DNA of 64,000 nt from Chrysopilus asiliformis (taxonomy: Eukaryota; Arthropoda; Insecta; Diptera; Rhagionidae): NCBI GenBank assembly GCA_964034945.1, contig OZ035961.1, positions 64,939,531-65,003,530 of the forward strand, read 5' to 3'. How positions within the stretch are numbered: position 1 is the first letter of the stretch; every line of letters begins with the position of its first letter. The translations under genes and the position numbers were made by a program. Shown one piece after another: positions 38,709-52,100 of the stretch. Under the pieces are notes generated by a model. The model saw nothing but the letters and a program-made list of their open reading frames with translations. It was not told the origin of the DNA and made no database searches.

Positions 38709-40091
38709 GGACGGACATGCAAAATTCAATTTTTTTTATCATTCTAAACACACTGGTGTAATTCATTTTTGTGTGTGATGACGGGATCTTGGCGTTACCA
38801 ACGGTAAGGCAAAGTTAATATACCCTTTGGTTTCACTACACGGGTATAAAAAAGTTGAATTTAGCATGTCCGTCCGCCCATCCGTCCGTCCGTCCGTCCG
38901 TCTATCCGTCTGTCTGTGGCGCGGATTGCGGGCGCACGGATTGAGCTAGAGACTTGAAATTTTGCACAGATCCGTTTTCCGTAAAATGTGAGGCTAAGTT
39001 CGTTAATGGGCAAAAATGGGGGGTACCCCCCATACGAACGAAAATGGTTTTTGTGAATATCTCGAAAACGGTGCATCTTATCAAAAAAGTCTAAGAACAA
39101 AAGTTATTTAGGATATGATTCTACATAAAACTTCCATACATCAAAATCCGATTGGAATAAATTTTAAAAAATCTTATTGGAAAGTTTGACTTCAAAGTGG
39201 AATTTTGGTACAACTGTTCGAATTTTGATACGAATATCACCATACGGGTCTCCAATGATTGCCAGATTGGCAATTATAGCTTTTGTTATGTTTTTATCCT
39301 TTCTTCGACATTTTTCTATCCACACTTTAGCTAATTTTTGTTTTTTTTTTGGAAACCTGAAAAGTCTCACTTCACTATCTTCCGCGGTTGATCAGGCGTC
39401 TGTTATGGGGGGGAAAAGGTCGACAGTATCGCAGGATACTGCATGGTACCCATGGTACTTACAAACTAAGGTAATATATTCCGAGTTTCCAAAATGGTAT
39501 TTTACTGCACATGACGTCACGTGAATTACAGAAATTTGACCAGTGGCGGCTCGTGTATATTTGAAATGAGGAGGCAAAGTTTGGTGTTCGTATTCTATAT
39601 GTGGTTATGCTTGTTCTTAGCAAAAGCTGTATGAAAGTATTTGTACGAATCGGAGGCTAGCCTCTATGAAAAGAATTTGTAGTTTATGTTTTAGAGAATT
39701 CGACATTCGAGAACAGGATTTTCTTTTAAATTATTATTTTCTGAACATACAGATTTTTATACAGTCCATTATGGTATAAAAAATTAAAGGCATACGTTAG
39801 AAAAACATTTTTATAAAATGTTATGAGGAGGCAATGCCTCCGTTGCCTCCCCTATAAAGCCGACACTGAATTTGACAGCTCGCTTATTATACCCGTATGG
39901 TGAAACCAAAGGGTATATTAACTTTGCCTTACCGTTTGTAACGCCAAGATCCTGTCATCACACAAAAAAATGAATTACACCAGTGTGTTTAGAATGATAA
40001 AAAAAAGTTGAATTTAGCATGTCCGTCCGTCTGTCTGTCTGTCTGTCCGTCCGTCTGTCTGTCTGTCCGTCCGTCTGTCTGTCTGTCCGTC

Positions 40092-40123
<32 letters not shown>

Positions 40124-43100
40124 CGTCTGTGGCGCGGATTGCGGGCGCACGGATGTAGCTAGAGACTTGAAATTTTGCACAGATCCGTTTTCCGTAAAAT
40201 GTGAGGCTAAGTTCGTTAATGGGCAAAAATGGGGGGTACCCCCCATACGAACGAAAATGGTTTTTGTGAATATCTCGAAAACGGTGCATCTTATCAAAAA
40301 AGTCTTAGAACAAAAGTTATTTAGGATATGATTCTACATAAAACTTCCATACATCAAAATCCGATTGGAATAAATTTTAAAAAATCTTATTGGAAAGTTT
40401 GACTTCAAAGTGGAATTTTGATACAACTGTTCGCTGTTCACTTAAATCACCATACGGGTTTTCAATAATTGCCAGATTGGCAATTATAGCTTTTGTTATG
40501 TTTTTATGTTATGTTATGTCTTAAAATAACATAATTACCTCGATTGGTATTCTGTAAGTACAATTTCATTTTATGTTACGCGCTATAACATAAAATTTTT
40601 CCTGTTATGACTCATAACATAAAAGCTCCTAGATAGTACCTGTTATAATCATTTTATCATCTTTTATGCCATTTGAAGTGTGACGTTTCACGAGTGAAAT
40701 TTCAAATCTACATACAGCCATGTTCAAAAGTGTTAGGCACCATTTCAAAATCAATTTTTTCCTGTTTACGTGTATATAATATGATAGTGAAACAATGTGA
40801 TTTTAAGAATATCAAAATTTATTTATCTGACTAATATTAGGTGAGCCCACCCCTAGCCCTTATTACAGCAGCGAGTCTTTTCGGTATTGTCGCTACAAGC
40901 CTATTTTCGTGTCGTCACTTATAAAATCCCATTCCTCCTGAATAGCCCTTTTCAGGGTTTCTTCTGATGTTATTTTTGTGTTTCCGGATATTTTTCTTCA
41001 AAATACTCCACAAATGCTCTATCAAAATCTATGATTTCTTTGTAAAAAATGGGGGTGCCTAACACTTTTGAACATGGCTGTATATAAAAATGGATGTTTG
41101 TCTGTCTGTCTGTTTGAGATTACAAAACTCAAAAACTACTAGACCGATTTTTACGCGGTTTTTTGCAAAATAGTTTGCGTTGCTAGGAGTAGGTTTTTAG
41201 ATATGTTAGATATTTCAAATTCGAAACAGAAGGTCCTGTGAGGATAACGCAAATGTCCTTTTTCCAATTTTGTTTCCGAAAAAACTAGCTTTAGAGAGTT
41301 TTCGTGGTCGCTGATTACGAGTTGTATGTTGAAATTTCAAAATTCTAAACCGGTGGCCCTGTAGAGCAGCAAAAAAGTTAAAAACCAGCGTTTTTATTTT
41401 AATATAAATTTCGACGGAAAAGCCTACTTATACAATCACAAAAATAATTATAAAATAACGGTCAACAACAAAAACAAAGTAGAAAATGGATGTTGGTATC
41501 ATTTTTGTCTGACATTTAGTTGAATTATTTAGCTTTCTCCGCAAAAAAAATCTTTAAAGGAAACAAAACTTTGAATTTTTTTGACTCTGGTCGAGTGAGA
41601 GTTGTTCAAAAAGTAATAGAATTCACACCAAAATGTACTAAATCTTTTATGTTAAAGGTTCGTAAAATGAATGATAAAATTATTTTATTCAACCCTTACA
41701 GAATACGAATTTTTGTAAAATTTTATTTTCATTTTATGAAGAGAAAATTTTATCATCATAACATAACATAAAATGTAATTTTGTGGGAAATTACAGAATG
41801 CATTAAAACTCAACATTATTGAAAAAATAAACGAGATGGCTATTTGCCTCGGATTTTGGTTGTGAAACGGACAATAATAAGCATCGAAAAAAAGCGGAAG
41901 TTAGTGAAGTGAGACTTTTCAGGTTTCCAAAAAAACAAAAATTAGCTAAAGTGTGGATAGAAAAATGTCGAAGAAAGGATAAAATATTTTACTGCAGATC
42001 AGTATATACGGAATTTGCAGCAGGATCGTGAAGATTTAATTGTGGAACTATTGTTTCATGATCAGACACCAACAGTTAATGACCAGAATGTCGTCAGAAC
42101 ATTCAAAGATAAATCATGTAATACTGAACTATGGAATTAAGTAATTTCATATGGTGATTATAATTGTCCGCCATTCTAATAAAATCTCTAATATTTTCAG
42201 ATGCTGTGATCTTCATTTCAACTGAGGTAGAAGTTTTGGAAAGAAAAATTTCAACTTTGGAAGCAGAGAACTGCAGATTGAAGGAGGAAAATTGGAAATT
42301 GCTGCATGAAAATGATCCAGTTTGCAAAATATTCACGCCCAATCAAAGGGTGAAAATGCAAAAAGGCTACAAAAGAATTCAATCGAGTCCCACATAGAAA
42401 CTGAGGAAGATATGAGCGAAATTAAATACGACGCCATAGAATACTTGGCTGGTTACCTCATTAATCGGTTCCACCAACTCGTTGAAACCATCCCTAAACT
42501 ATTTACAAAAATTAATGTCTGCTGTAAATATCTCAATGTTAGATGTAGATATAATTAAAACATTTTTGCGATGTAAAATTTATTTTAGAATAAGAATTGC
42601 AAATCAAAAATTAACGGAAAAACGTTCAAGTTTAAAAAGAAAAATAAATAAAACTTGCAATTAAATTCATTAAATGGTTTTTATTTAATTTTTTTCAATC
42701 TACAGCTATAAAATGAACCAGAACACCATTTACACCTTATTTTATTGATTAAGAAAGTAATTTCAATAGCTTTTCTTATGTAGATAATACAAAAGTGTAA
42801 TTCAGGTGACGTAACAATGAAAGAAAGAGTGGGAATGAGACATACGCAATATATTACCTTAGTTTGTAAGTACCATGGTAAGTACCATGGATAAAATGGT
42901 AACTTGAGCTTGGAAGTTACCAGGGCACGGAAAAATACGATTCGCGTATCGAAAATAAGATTCTTTTGCATTTGAATCATTCGCGGATCGAATTTTATAA
43001 AGTAAAATTTGTGAATGATTCTTTTCACAGAGAATTTGATTTTTTCACTCGTAAATAAATTGAAATCGATTTTTAGCTGTTTAATTCGATTGCGAGTGGA

Positions 43101-46100
43101 TCGAAACCTCTTTTAACTCAACTTTTCGATTCGTGAATGAAAAAGAATCGAAAATAAGCATTCTTTTTTATTCTTTTTCCTTTTCGCAGAGCTGTATTGG
43201 AGTATTCGTTTATCTGCTTGTCACTTATAATTCTTATAAATTCCCCCAGCCCCCACCCCAACTTCAAACCTCCAATTCATCCTTCCCTACATTTACCCCT
43301 CGCAAACGAATCATATTTTAAATTCTCGAAAATTTCTATTCGATTCGGGAATGGAATTTTTGAAACACGAGAATCAAAAAAAAAATCGCGATTGAATCAA
43401 GAATAAAATTTGCGTGATAAATATTTGCAAACCACCGAATTGAATCTTGGTGCTCATGGCTTAGCAAGGCTGTATAAAAACATACTAAATTCATAACTCT
43501 GAGATAATGATCGGCCCTATTCCAGAATCCGTCGTAGCTACAATTTTCGGAGAATTCGTGAAAATGGTATTCTACGATCCGAAGGAATTAAATTAATTTC
43601 GAAAACATTACGAATCGGAATATCTGGTATCATAGAATCCGACGGAATCGATATTTTGACAGCTAAACCTACGAAAAATTATCGCTTCGTAGATCGAGTA
43701 GCAACTTCATTTTCATATTATTTTAGCTCAATTTATGGCCTGAATTGTACAACAAAAAGCAATTTTAACATTTTTATTTGTTTATTTAGTATAAGTGTAA
43801 CTTTAAACAAATTAAGAGGAATTTTTTTAGAAAAAAGAGCAATGTGAGTATTCCTAAGTATCCGTTATTTGTTGTCGTTTTCGTTTCACTATTAAAGTCC
43901 TTCGCTTCGATAAATCTTCTTCCAGACACAAAGTTGCAAACGCTGCAGAATCCAATATTAATAACAATTTTTAGTTTTAAGTCAAGAAAGTGACATTTGT
44001 CACGAAACTATTCCATGTCAGAAATCTATTCCTTATGAGTTTTGCATAGGGACCTTTTTACAAAGACATTAATTTTTCGAAGTCAGATTTTAATCTGGCA
44101 CTACGAATCTCAATTCCGTTCGGATCGTGGAATACTGATTTCGTCGTATTCGTATTCGTAGTTAGTTCTTGGTAATAAAGCTACGACGGATTCTGGAATC
44201 GGGCCGGATATGATTTATTTTAACTTACCCATTCGAAGATTTTTTTTTCATTATTATTCGTAAATAAATAAATGTATGAATTAAAATTACGTTATAATTT
44301 AAGCCATTTTTTAAAGCTCGACCGTTGATCAATTTATACTTGTTTCCTTAGGTTACTCGGTCATCGAATTAAACTAATCAATCCTTTTTATAGAACATTT
44401 TTATTAAATGCCTCAACGTTTCGCCTACTGTCGTCAGGCTTCTTCAGGAAGACTTTTATTCTGCCAATACACTTTGTTGTTATTACAATTTAGTTTAACA
44501 AAAAGTTTTTACTTACAATTAATATAAAAAACGAGAAAAAGAACACAATGTACGTACATGTATCACTTTTTCACCAATAATAATTAAATAAAACAATGAA
44601 CAGTGAAACATGGAAATTAAATAAATAAATTAATTAAAGTTTATAATTCCTCGTCGATATTGTTAAAATATTGTGTCCAGAATCAGGACATCCGCTTTGT
44701 CAATGTTAAAAAACTTTTTTGTGTCAAATTTAAACATTATTACTCAATTTCTGTTTAGGAGAGCACAGTAAGTTTCATTTATGTTGTCAGTGTTCGCTCT
44801 TTTATTAACTGTATCATTAGATTGGTAAATGTGTAGAGCTTCTAGCGTCATACGTGTATGCTAATTGTTCTCTTTGCATAAAATTTTTACGGAAGCATAC
44901 TCAGGAGCATGGTTTAAAGAAAAGCAATGTTCTGCTAAAGCCGTCTTGTACATGTTTTTGGACTTTATGTCGGATTTATGACCAGAAAGTTGACTTTTTA
45001 AAAACTGCCCTGTCGTTCCGATATAGTTAGCATGACAGGCATTACTACTATTTCCTGCACATGAAATTTTATATACAATGTTTGATTCGCAATCTTTAGG
45101 AATTCTGTCTTTTAGTTTTGTGTAACAATTATTAACAGTTTTTAACGGCCTATATTCCAATGTTATATTACTGTTATAATTTTTAAAAACCTTACCGATG
45201 TTTTCCGAAAGATTGGGAATTTAGTTGACGCTTTTATATATTTTTGGCTCTAAGTTATTTGAAGACATATCAACCTTACTAGAATTTAACTTGTGCTTTA
45301 TTTTTTCCTTGACTATGTTTATATGACTTTTTATACCCGTATGGTGAAACCAAAGGGTATATTAGATTTGCCTTACCCTTTGTAACGCCAAGATCCCGTT
45401 ATCACACACAAAAATGTATTACACCAGTGTGTTTAGAATGATAAACATAACAAAAGCTATAATTGCCATCTGGCAATTATTGAAAACCCGTATGGTGATA
45501 TTCATATCAAAATTCGAACAGTGGTACCAAAATTCCACTTTCAAGTCAAACTGTCCAATAAGATTTTTTAAAATTTATTCCAATCGGATTTTAATGTATG
45601 GTAGTTTTAGTATGATCAGGCCATACATCTTGTATTTGGTGTGGATAAAGACACCGTCGATTTCATGAAGATGAGGCATCACAAGATATTTTACCTCATG
45701 TGACAATTAACCTTCCTCACAACGGAAGCTGAGCTAAAGCAGAAGCGTGCTGATGCGGCGGCTAATGCAGGCAAAACAGGTATAACTTATGTCAATGTTC
45801 CGGAAGGTGCGACAAACACCGCAACCTCTAAGGTGAACACTGGTAATAGAATTTTAATACCGAATTTTTTTCAGTCTGAGGGGTCATCGCCTATGGAGAG
45901 CTGCGATTCCAATAACGCAGTAAAAAACACGGTCCTAACGGACCCTGACGAGAACCTAGGTTTAGGTCTGAAGGAAGCTCGGATAGCTGATAATAATTCT
46001 CTTTATTGTCATGTTTATCCTGAAGAACCTTCCGACCCATTGGCTGCCGATCGTAGTGCTGTTTAGCACTTCACTGATTGGCTGTCTGTGAGCGTATGAC

Positions 46101-49100
46101 ATTCTTTCCTCTTTTGTTATCATGATTGACAAAACGAAAGTCACAGTTCTACAAATAAACTTGCAGCATGGCAAAGCAGCAACGGCCGAATTATGCCGTT
46201 GCCTATCCATGGGGCAAACACATTTTGCTCTCATTCAAGAACCTTACCTATACAAAGGCAAAGTTCGTGGTCTTCCTTTAAATTTAGGCACTTTAATAGT
46301 TGATGAAACTGTAGTAAGACCTAGAGCACGTATCTGGGTAAAAAATAATATTGCTTACTCTCCAATTCCTATGTTAAGCAACCGTGATATTGTGGCGTGC
46401 ATCCTGAAGGCGCCAAAAAATCGTTCTCACTGCGACATAATTCTGGTATCGGCTTACCTGCCTTATGATTCGTGTAATCCTCCTCCTAGCGAAGAGCTTA
46501 AAAACATCCTTAGGTACAGCAAACTAAATAGTATTCCTGTTATCTTTAGTTGCGACTCAAATGCACATCATGTAGCATGGAACAGCTCAAATACCAACAA
46601 TAGAGGTAGTGCTCTCTTTGAATTCATACAAAGTGAGAACCTAGAACTCCTAAACAAGGGACATGAGCCCACGTTTATCAATAGAATTAGGCGAGAAATC
46701 ATTGACATAACTTTCTGCACGCCTGCTACTTTAAACATCATTTACAATTGGCATATATCGAATCTTATTAATGCGTATAGTTAGTTTTCAGCATAAAAAG
46801 CGACTCTACCCCTGTTGTATCCTTTAGAAATCCAAGAAAGGCCGACTGGGTAAGCTTCGCTGAAATTTTGAGAGATTCTTTTGAGTCTTCTGACTCTAAA
46901 ACTCTGTCTATCAATAACTTAGAGACAAAAAGCGAATTCTTAATAAATGAAATCAGAACTGCATATCACAGCACTTGTACACTTAGCATAAGCAGTGGTA
47001 AGAGTAATAGTCCCTGGTGGAAAGCTGAACTTAATAAGCTCAGAAAATCCCTACGGAGGCAATTTAACTTAGCAAAAAGAAAAAATACTGTCACTGAATG
47101 GTAAAATTACAGTGAGACGCAAAAGACTTACAAAAAATTGATTAGGAAATCTAAAAGAGAAAACTGGAAAAAATTTTGTGGTGAAATTGCCAGTGTACCT
47201 GAAGCGGCAAAAATACACAAAATTCTAGCTAAGGACCCGCTTAGCCAACCCTCCACTTTTCAGACTGCAACCGGACATTATACACTCGATGATAGAGAAA
47301 CTGTCCGCCATCTCCTGGATACTCACTTCCCTGCGCATGTCACATACCTAGACAAATCGGTTGCTGAAGTAGTACAGGGCTCGGCGGACTGGTCTACTGT
47401 AGACAGAATTGTCTCCAAAGAGAAAATATCATGGGCAATTAACGGGTTTGCACCTTTTAAATCTCCCGGTCCAGATGAAATATATCCTATCTGTTTACAG
47501 AAAGGGTTAGATTCACTTATTACTCCTCTCCATGACCTGTATAGAGCATGCATTGCCTTCTGCTACATTCCCAGTTCATGGAGGAGGGTGAAAGTAATCT
47601 TTATTCCTAAACCAGGCAAGCAGACTTACTATCTGGCCAAATCATACAGGCCCATTAGTCTTATGAGTTTTATATTAAAGACACTGGAGAAACTTAATGA
47701 AATTTACCTTTGTGATGAATTACAATTAAATTTGACTCTCCACCCAAAACAATTTGCCTATCAAAAAGGTAAATCTACAGAAGCAGCGCTTCATCACCTT
47801 TTGTCAGAAATAGAACATGGCATGCACCATACGAACTTCAATCTCTGTACACTGATAGACATTGCAGGTGCTTTTGATAACACCTCTTTTGAAGCCATTA
47901 GATCAGCCCTGACCACAAAGGGAGTTGATGATTATGAAGCATCTATTGCTACTGTAAAAGGCTGCCACCAGGGCGGTGTTTTATCACCACTGCTATGGTG
48001 TTTAGTTGTAGACGATCTACTACATCAGCTGAACTCGAAAGGCATATTCGCAATTGGTTACGCAGATGATATTGCAATTTCAATTTAGGGCAAATACTTA
48101 AGTGTCCTTGGAGAGATTCTAGCTACTGCGCTCCAATTGATTACAAACTGGTGTACGGCCAAAGGACTGAACATCAATCCTGACAAAATCAAATCAATTA
48201 TCTTCACTAACAAAAGAAGGATTGATGACTTAGTAATGCCTACTGTAAATAGACATCGCTTAGTACTCTATAATGAGGTTAAATTCATGGGAGTCACTCT
48301 GGACAAAAAACTAAACTGGAGGACTCATGTTACCAAAAAAGTGAATAACGCTATCTTTGCTTTTTTACAATGTAAGAGAGCTTTCTCACGCACTTGGGGA
48401 CTTGTAACGATCGCTGTGGGAAACATAACCATTTTTCTTTTTTTTTGCTAGGAAATCTTTCATTATACCCATATGGTGAAACCAAAGGGTATATTAACTT
48501 TGCCTTACCGTTTGTAACGCCAAGATCCCGTCATCGCACAAAAAAATGAATTACACCAGTGTGTTTAGAATGATAAAAATATTTAATTTTTGCATGTCCG
48601 TCCGTCCGTCTGTCTGTCCGTCTGTCTGTCTGTCTGTCCGTCTGTCTGTCTGTGGCGCGGATTGCGGGCGCACGGATTGAGCTAGAGACTTGAAATTTTG
48701 CGCAGATCCTTTTTTTGTAAAATGCGAGGCCAAGTTCGTTCATGGGCAAAATTGGACCATTAGGGGGGGTACCCCCCATACGAACGGAAACGTTTTTTGC
48801 GAATATCTCAAAAACAGTGCATCTTATCAAAAAAGTGCAAGAACAAAAGTTATTTAGGATATGATTCTACATAAAACTCCCATACATCAAAATCCGATTG
48901 GAATTAATTTTAAAAAATCTTATTGGAAAGTTTGACTTCAAATTGGAATTTTGGTATAACTGTTCGAATTTTGATACGAATGTCACCATACGGGTCTCCA
49001 ATGATTGCCAGATTGGCAATTATAGCTTTTGTTATGTTTTTTTGTTAGCAACAAGACCGAAAATTTATCCGATCTCGGTTAGCTGTGCTTATGCAGAATC

Positions 49101-52100
49101 GATTTGTTGCCAGGCAAAATGTTTCCTTTTTATCAAAAGGAAACAATTGCCTTGGCAACTAATCTATTCGAGTCCAGGCCAGATGCGCTAAGCTATTGTA
49201 GCCAAATCAGAACAAGAGATTGAAAAACTTGATTTTTAAATCGTTGTCCTTTGTTGACCACTAAGCGGTATAAAACCACAGTTAAAATCCAGTCAGAAGA
49301 TTCGAGTAAAAACTTTTTTGAAAAAAGATCAGTCTCCGTGGAGTTTTGGTCAAATCGACTAACAAAATTTAGCCGTCTCAAATCGCCGATTTTAACTATC
49401 TTTTCGTGTGAGATAAGTTAAATGAACAATTATAATCTAACTAATTTTTCGTATATTCGCCGTGTAATTTGAAAGTTTCCTCGTCTTATCTTTAATTAAC
49501 ATCGCCTTAAAGTTTAATGTTACTAAAAATCCTTTTTTTATGGCAAATAAAAAAAACTAATTTTTACAACCTACACTAAAAGTTAAGATAAAAACCAACG
49601 GAAGTTATGGATAGATGAATTAGCTAAGTTTTAGTGTGAAATCTATTTAAAAATTGTTTAAAATAATATTAAAATTAGTCCTTTTTAATGAAACATTAAG
49701 ATGGTAAAACTACAAGGTGCTAATATCGCAAAATGTGTACTAAATAGTAAAAAGCAATACACGTGCAAAAATATACAAAAGTGAAAAACACGAAAACAAC
49801 AAAAACAAATAAAATGAATAAATTTAAACACATAAAATAACCGACAAAGGTATTAAAATATTAAATTAGTTCGTGAGCTAAAAATTTATAACTAAGCCTA
49901 AATTTGAATCTACTAGATATAGTGACAAAATCTAGAAAATAGTGAGACGGTGAAAAATATAATAAACACAGCTAGTACATAAACGAGGGAATACCAGAAT
50001 CGATCAAAACATGCAAATATATTTATTATAAAGCAGCGATTCTCAACCTGTGATTCTCAGCGAGTACATTGAAGGGGGGGCGCGAGCATATCCAAGACAA
50101 AATATCTAAAAAAGTTTATTAATTGACTGAAAGGAAAGTACATACCCATATACAAAACAAAATACATTTCGACATAATATTTAATAATTAACTTATTAAC
50201 TTACGCTTGGAGCACAATGAACGCGAAACCAGCGCGAAACTAACGCAACTACAACGCTCTGAACTGTCACGCAGTGCAAAATTCTAGCGGCAGAGCACAA
50301 TGGCAGCTCGTGAAGTAGTACAAGTGACATAATATAAAGTGGTATAAACTTGGAAAAATTACAAAAATGGATAATTTTGAAGCGATAATTTGCTTTGTTG
50401 GTCTTTATCTTTGTTATTTGCACTAAGGCTATCAATTTTTCCTCGAACGACATTTTTCCAACCTCACTTTGTGAACTGTCAACGCAGAATTCTGCGGCAA
50501 AGTTAGAAGTTTGCAAACTTTTGCGTTGCGGTTACGTTGTAGCTGCGTTCTATACGTTCACTGTGCTCACTTCAAACAATTTGTGGGAACCAAACTTTTA
50601 AGTGACAGTTTCTGCGCCAGTTTCGCGTCGGTTTCGCGTTCATTGTGATTTCAGGGTTAAAACAACTTCTCGCGGGACCGCAAAAATGACGCAAGAGCAA
50701 TAAAAAGGCACCGGATTCTTGTTTTGTCAACGCTGAGGATCGGTGTTGCCAAATGTCAATAAATTACTGTTTTCTTGGTAATTTGTGTTTAAAATTAGGG
50801 TAGTAGTGTAGGTTTAGCGCCAAAATACTCAAATTACGTTATTATTGTATACATTTTATTGTATGCAGGGGGGCGCGATGACAATTTTGATTGAAAATTG
50901 GGCCGCGAATACTGAAAGGTTGAGAAACGCTGTTATAAAGGAATATGCAGATCCTGTAAGTAAAATTTACACTTCAATTTGAAACTAACGACAGTTTACG
51001 GGGACTCGGCGAAACAAGATAAGGAAACCGTTCCTTTCTAATTTAAAATTCGCTCCATTACTTTCCTGACGGATGGTCAGGCAACATAATTTTCATCAGT
51101 TGCTGACGTAACAATTTAACTATCCAACATGCAACCTGAAGCTGATAACCCGTTTTCTTCTCTTCAATCAACTCTATTTCTTCATGCTAAGCTTAGCCTT
51201 CAATCAAACAAAAATTTGTTTACTTAAAATTATATTTTTTATTTATAGTGTTTAAGAATTAGTCTAGAATTGAGCTAATTTTGGTTAGAGAGTGGCCACT
51301 TTAGATTTTCAATAAACTTTGAAACTTATTATGTTCTAAAATTATAAGTATTTAACTGGATTTAATATACTTGGAAATTTTGTTCTTTATCTTAACTTCG
51401 TATTTTCATTTTCGCACAAAACGTCTTTTCATTTTGCCATTTTCAGATGAGTTAATTTTCAGATTCGGGATTCGAGAAACTTTTTTTTTCTTTGCGATCA
51501 TGAGGTTTGAGATTACTAAATGATATTTCGTAATATGACTAACTAAATTTTAAGCAGAGGGAGTGTTCTTGAGCGGAGGATGAGCGGGGAAGATATACGG
51601 CGATGGAGTGATATTTTATTTTTTGCCTTTTTTTTAGAATCCAGATGTTTATCAAGGGGTTCATATGGCCCGAGATTGCCAATGAGCTGATTGGTCTGGG
51701 GCAAAAGTCCTGGAGAAGGGGTGGGAAAATCTCTCGACATCCTCCTTTTTTTCTCTCATCTACGGTGTTCAAGGTCTTTTCTTTTTTTTCTCTGTCTATT
51801 GATCTGTGGGTCAAAAGTCCACGATTTGTTTAGTTTATCCCCTCCGGTAGCTTTTAGGATAATGAGGGCTTTCATACCCTCCTTTTCAGTATCCTGCTTC
51901 CCCTCTTTAGGCATACCACCTTATTGTGTGGCAGGTGTGCATATTAGAGACATAACCCACGATCCCCGAATGAACTAGCACAAGGTATGCCCGTCTCTAA
52001 GCCGCCTCCGCACCGCTTCAGGTACGATTGTGATATTGGGTGTCGCAATCGTCTGCGGCAGTGTTCACCACAGACTATCGCCAAAAATTCCTTTTTGGAT

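Larger units (their letters stand above)
37495..39391 (-). pseudogene. THAP/P-element-like transposase relic, copy 1, split by family A repeats
   Basis: Minus strand from 39391: VRLFRFPKK, then [13 protein letters not shown], the first half of a THAP zinc finger. The sequence is interrupted by nested family A copies (38156-39296) and resumes at 38155 with [13 protein letters not shown], the closing C-x2-H of the finger. Next is a coiled coil, [20 protein letters not shown], as in P transposase, then [12 protein letters not shown]. After a frame change comes a C-terminal piece with [17 protein letters not shown]. The catalytic centre is deleted. THAP is clear; P-element affiliation is inferred from finger, coil and tail order. 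Confidence 0.65.
40549..41799. mobile_element. TIR element carrying a Tc1 MITE and a family B copy
   Basis: The left end ATTCTGTAA, then ACAATTTCATTTTATGTTA, matches the complement of the right end (ATTCTGTAA, then ACAAAATTACATTTTATGTT). Several ATAACATAA motifs lie near both ends. The only open frame of size (41520-41771) has no family features. Superfamily not assigned. Confidence 0.5.
44396..45330 (-). mobile_element. Penelope-like retroelement, 5'-truncated
   Basis: On the minus strand, the end of reverse transcriptase ([14 protein letters not shown]) leads into a GIY-YIG endonuclease and then about 300 bp of 3' sequence ending in a hammerhead-like motif. The polymerase core is absent. 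The plus-strand right edge abuts a family A repeat. Confidence 0.8.
48403..52072. mobile_element. LTR retrotransposon remnant, probably a solo LTR, TSD GACT
   Basis: GACT lies on both sides (48399-48402 and 52073-52076), and removing the insert restores the LINE frame (TWGL followed by SPKIPFW). The insert begins TGTAACGATC and ends TTCACCACA, the TG...CA of LTRs; 4-bp duplications fit gypsy types. A TATAAAA near 49269 followed by CAGTC could be its promoter. Without the inner family A and hAT pieces it is about 2.2 kb and has no coding sequence. I found no repeated ends, hence solo LTR rather than full element. Confidence 0.65.

Noticed and set aside
51539..51978. Cluster of open frames on both strands
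   Set aside because: Inside the LTR remnant, mutually overlapping, no motif. Moderate GC content explains the lack of stops.
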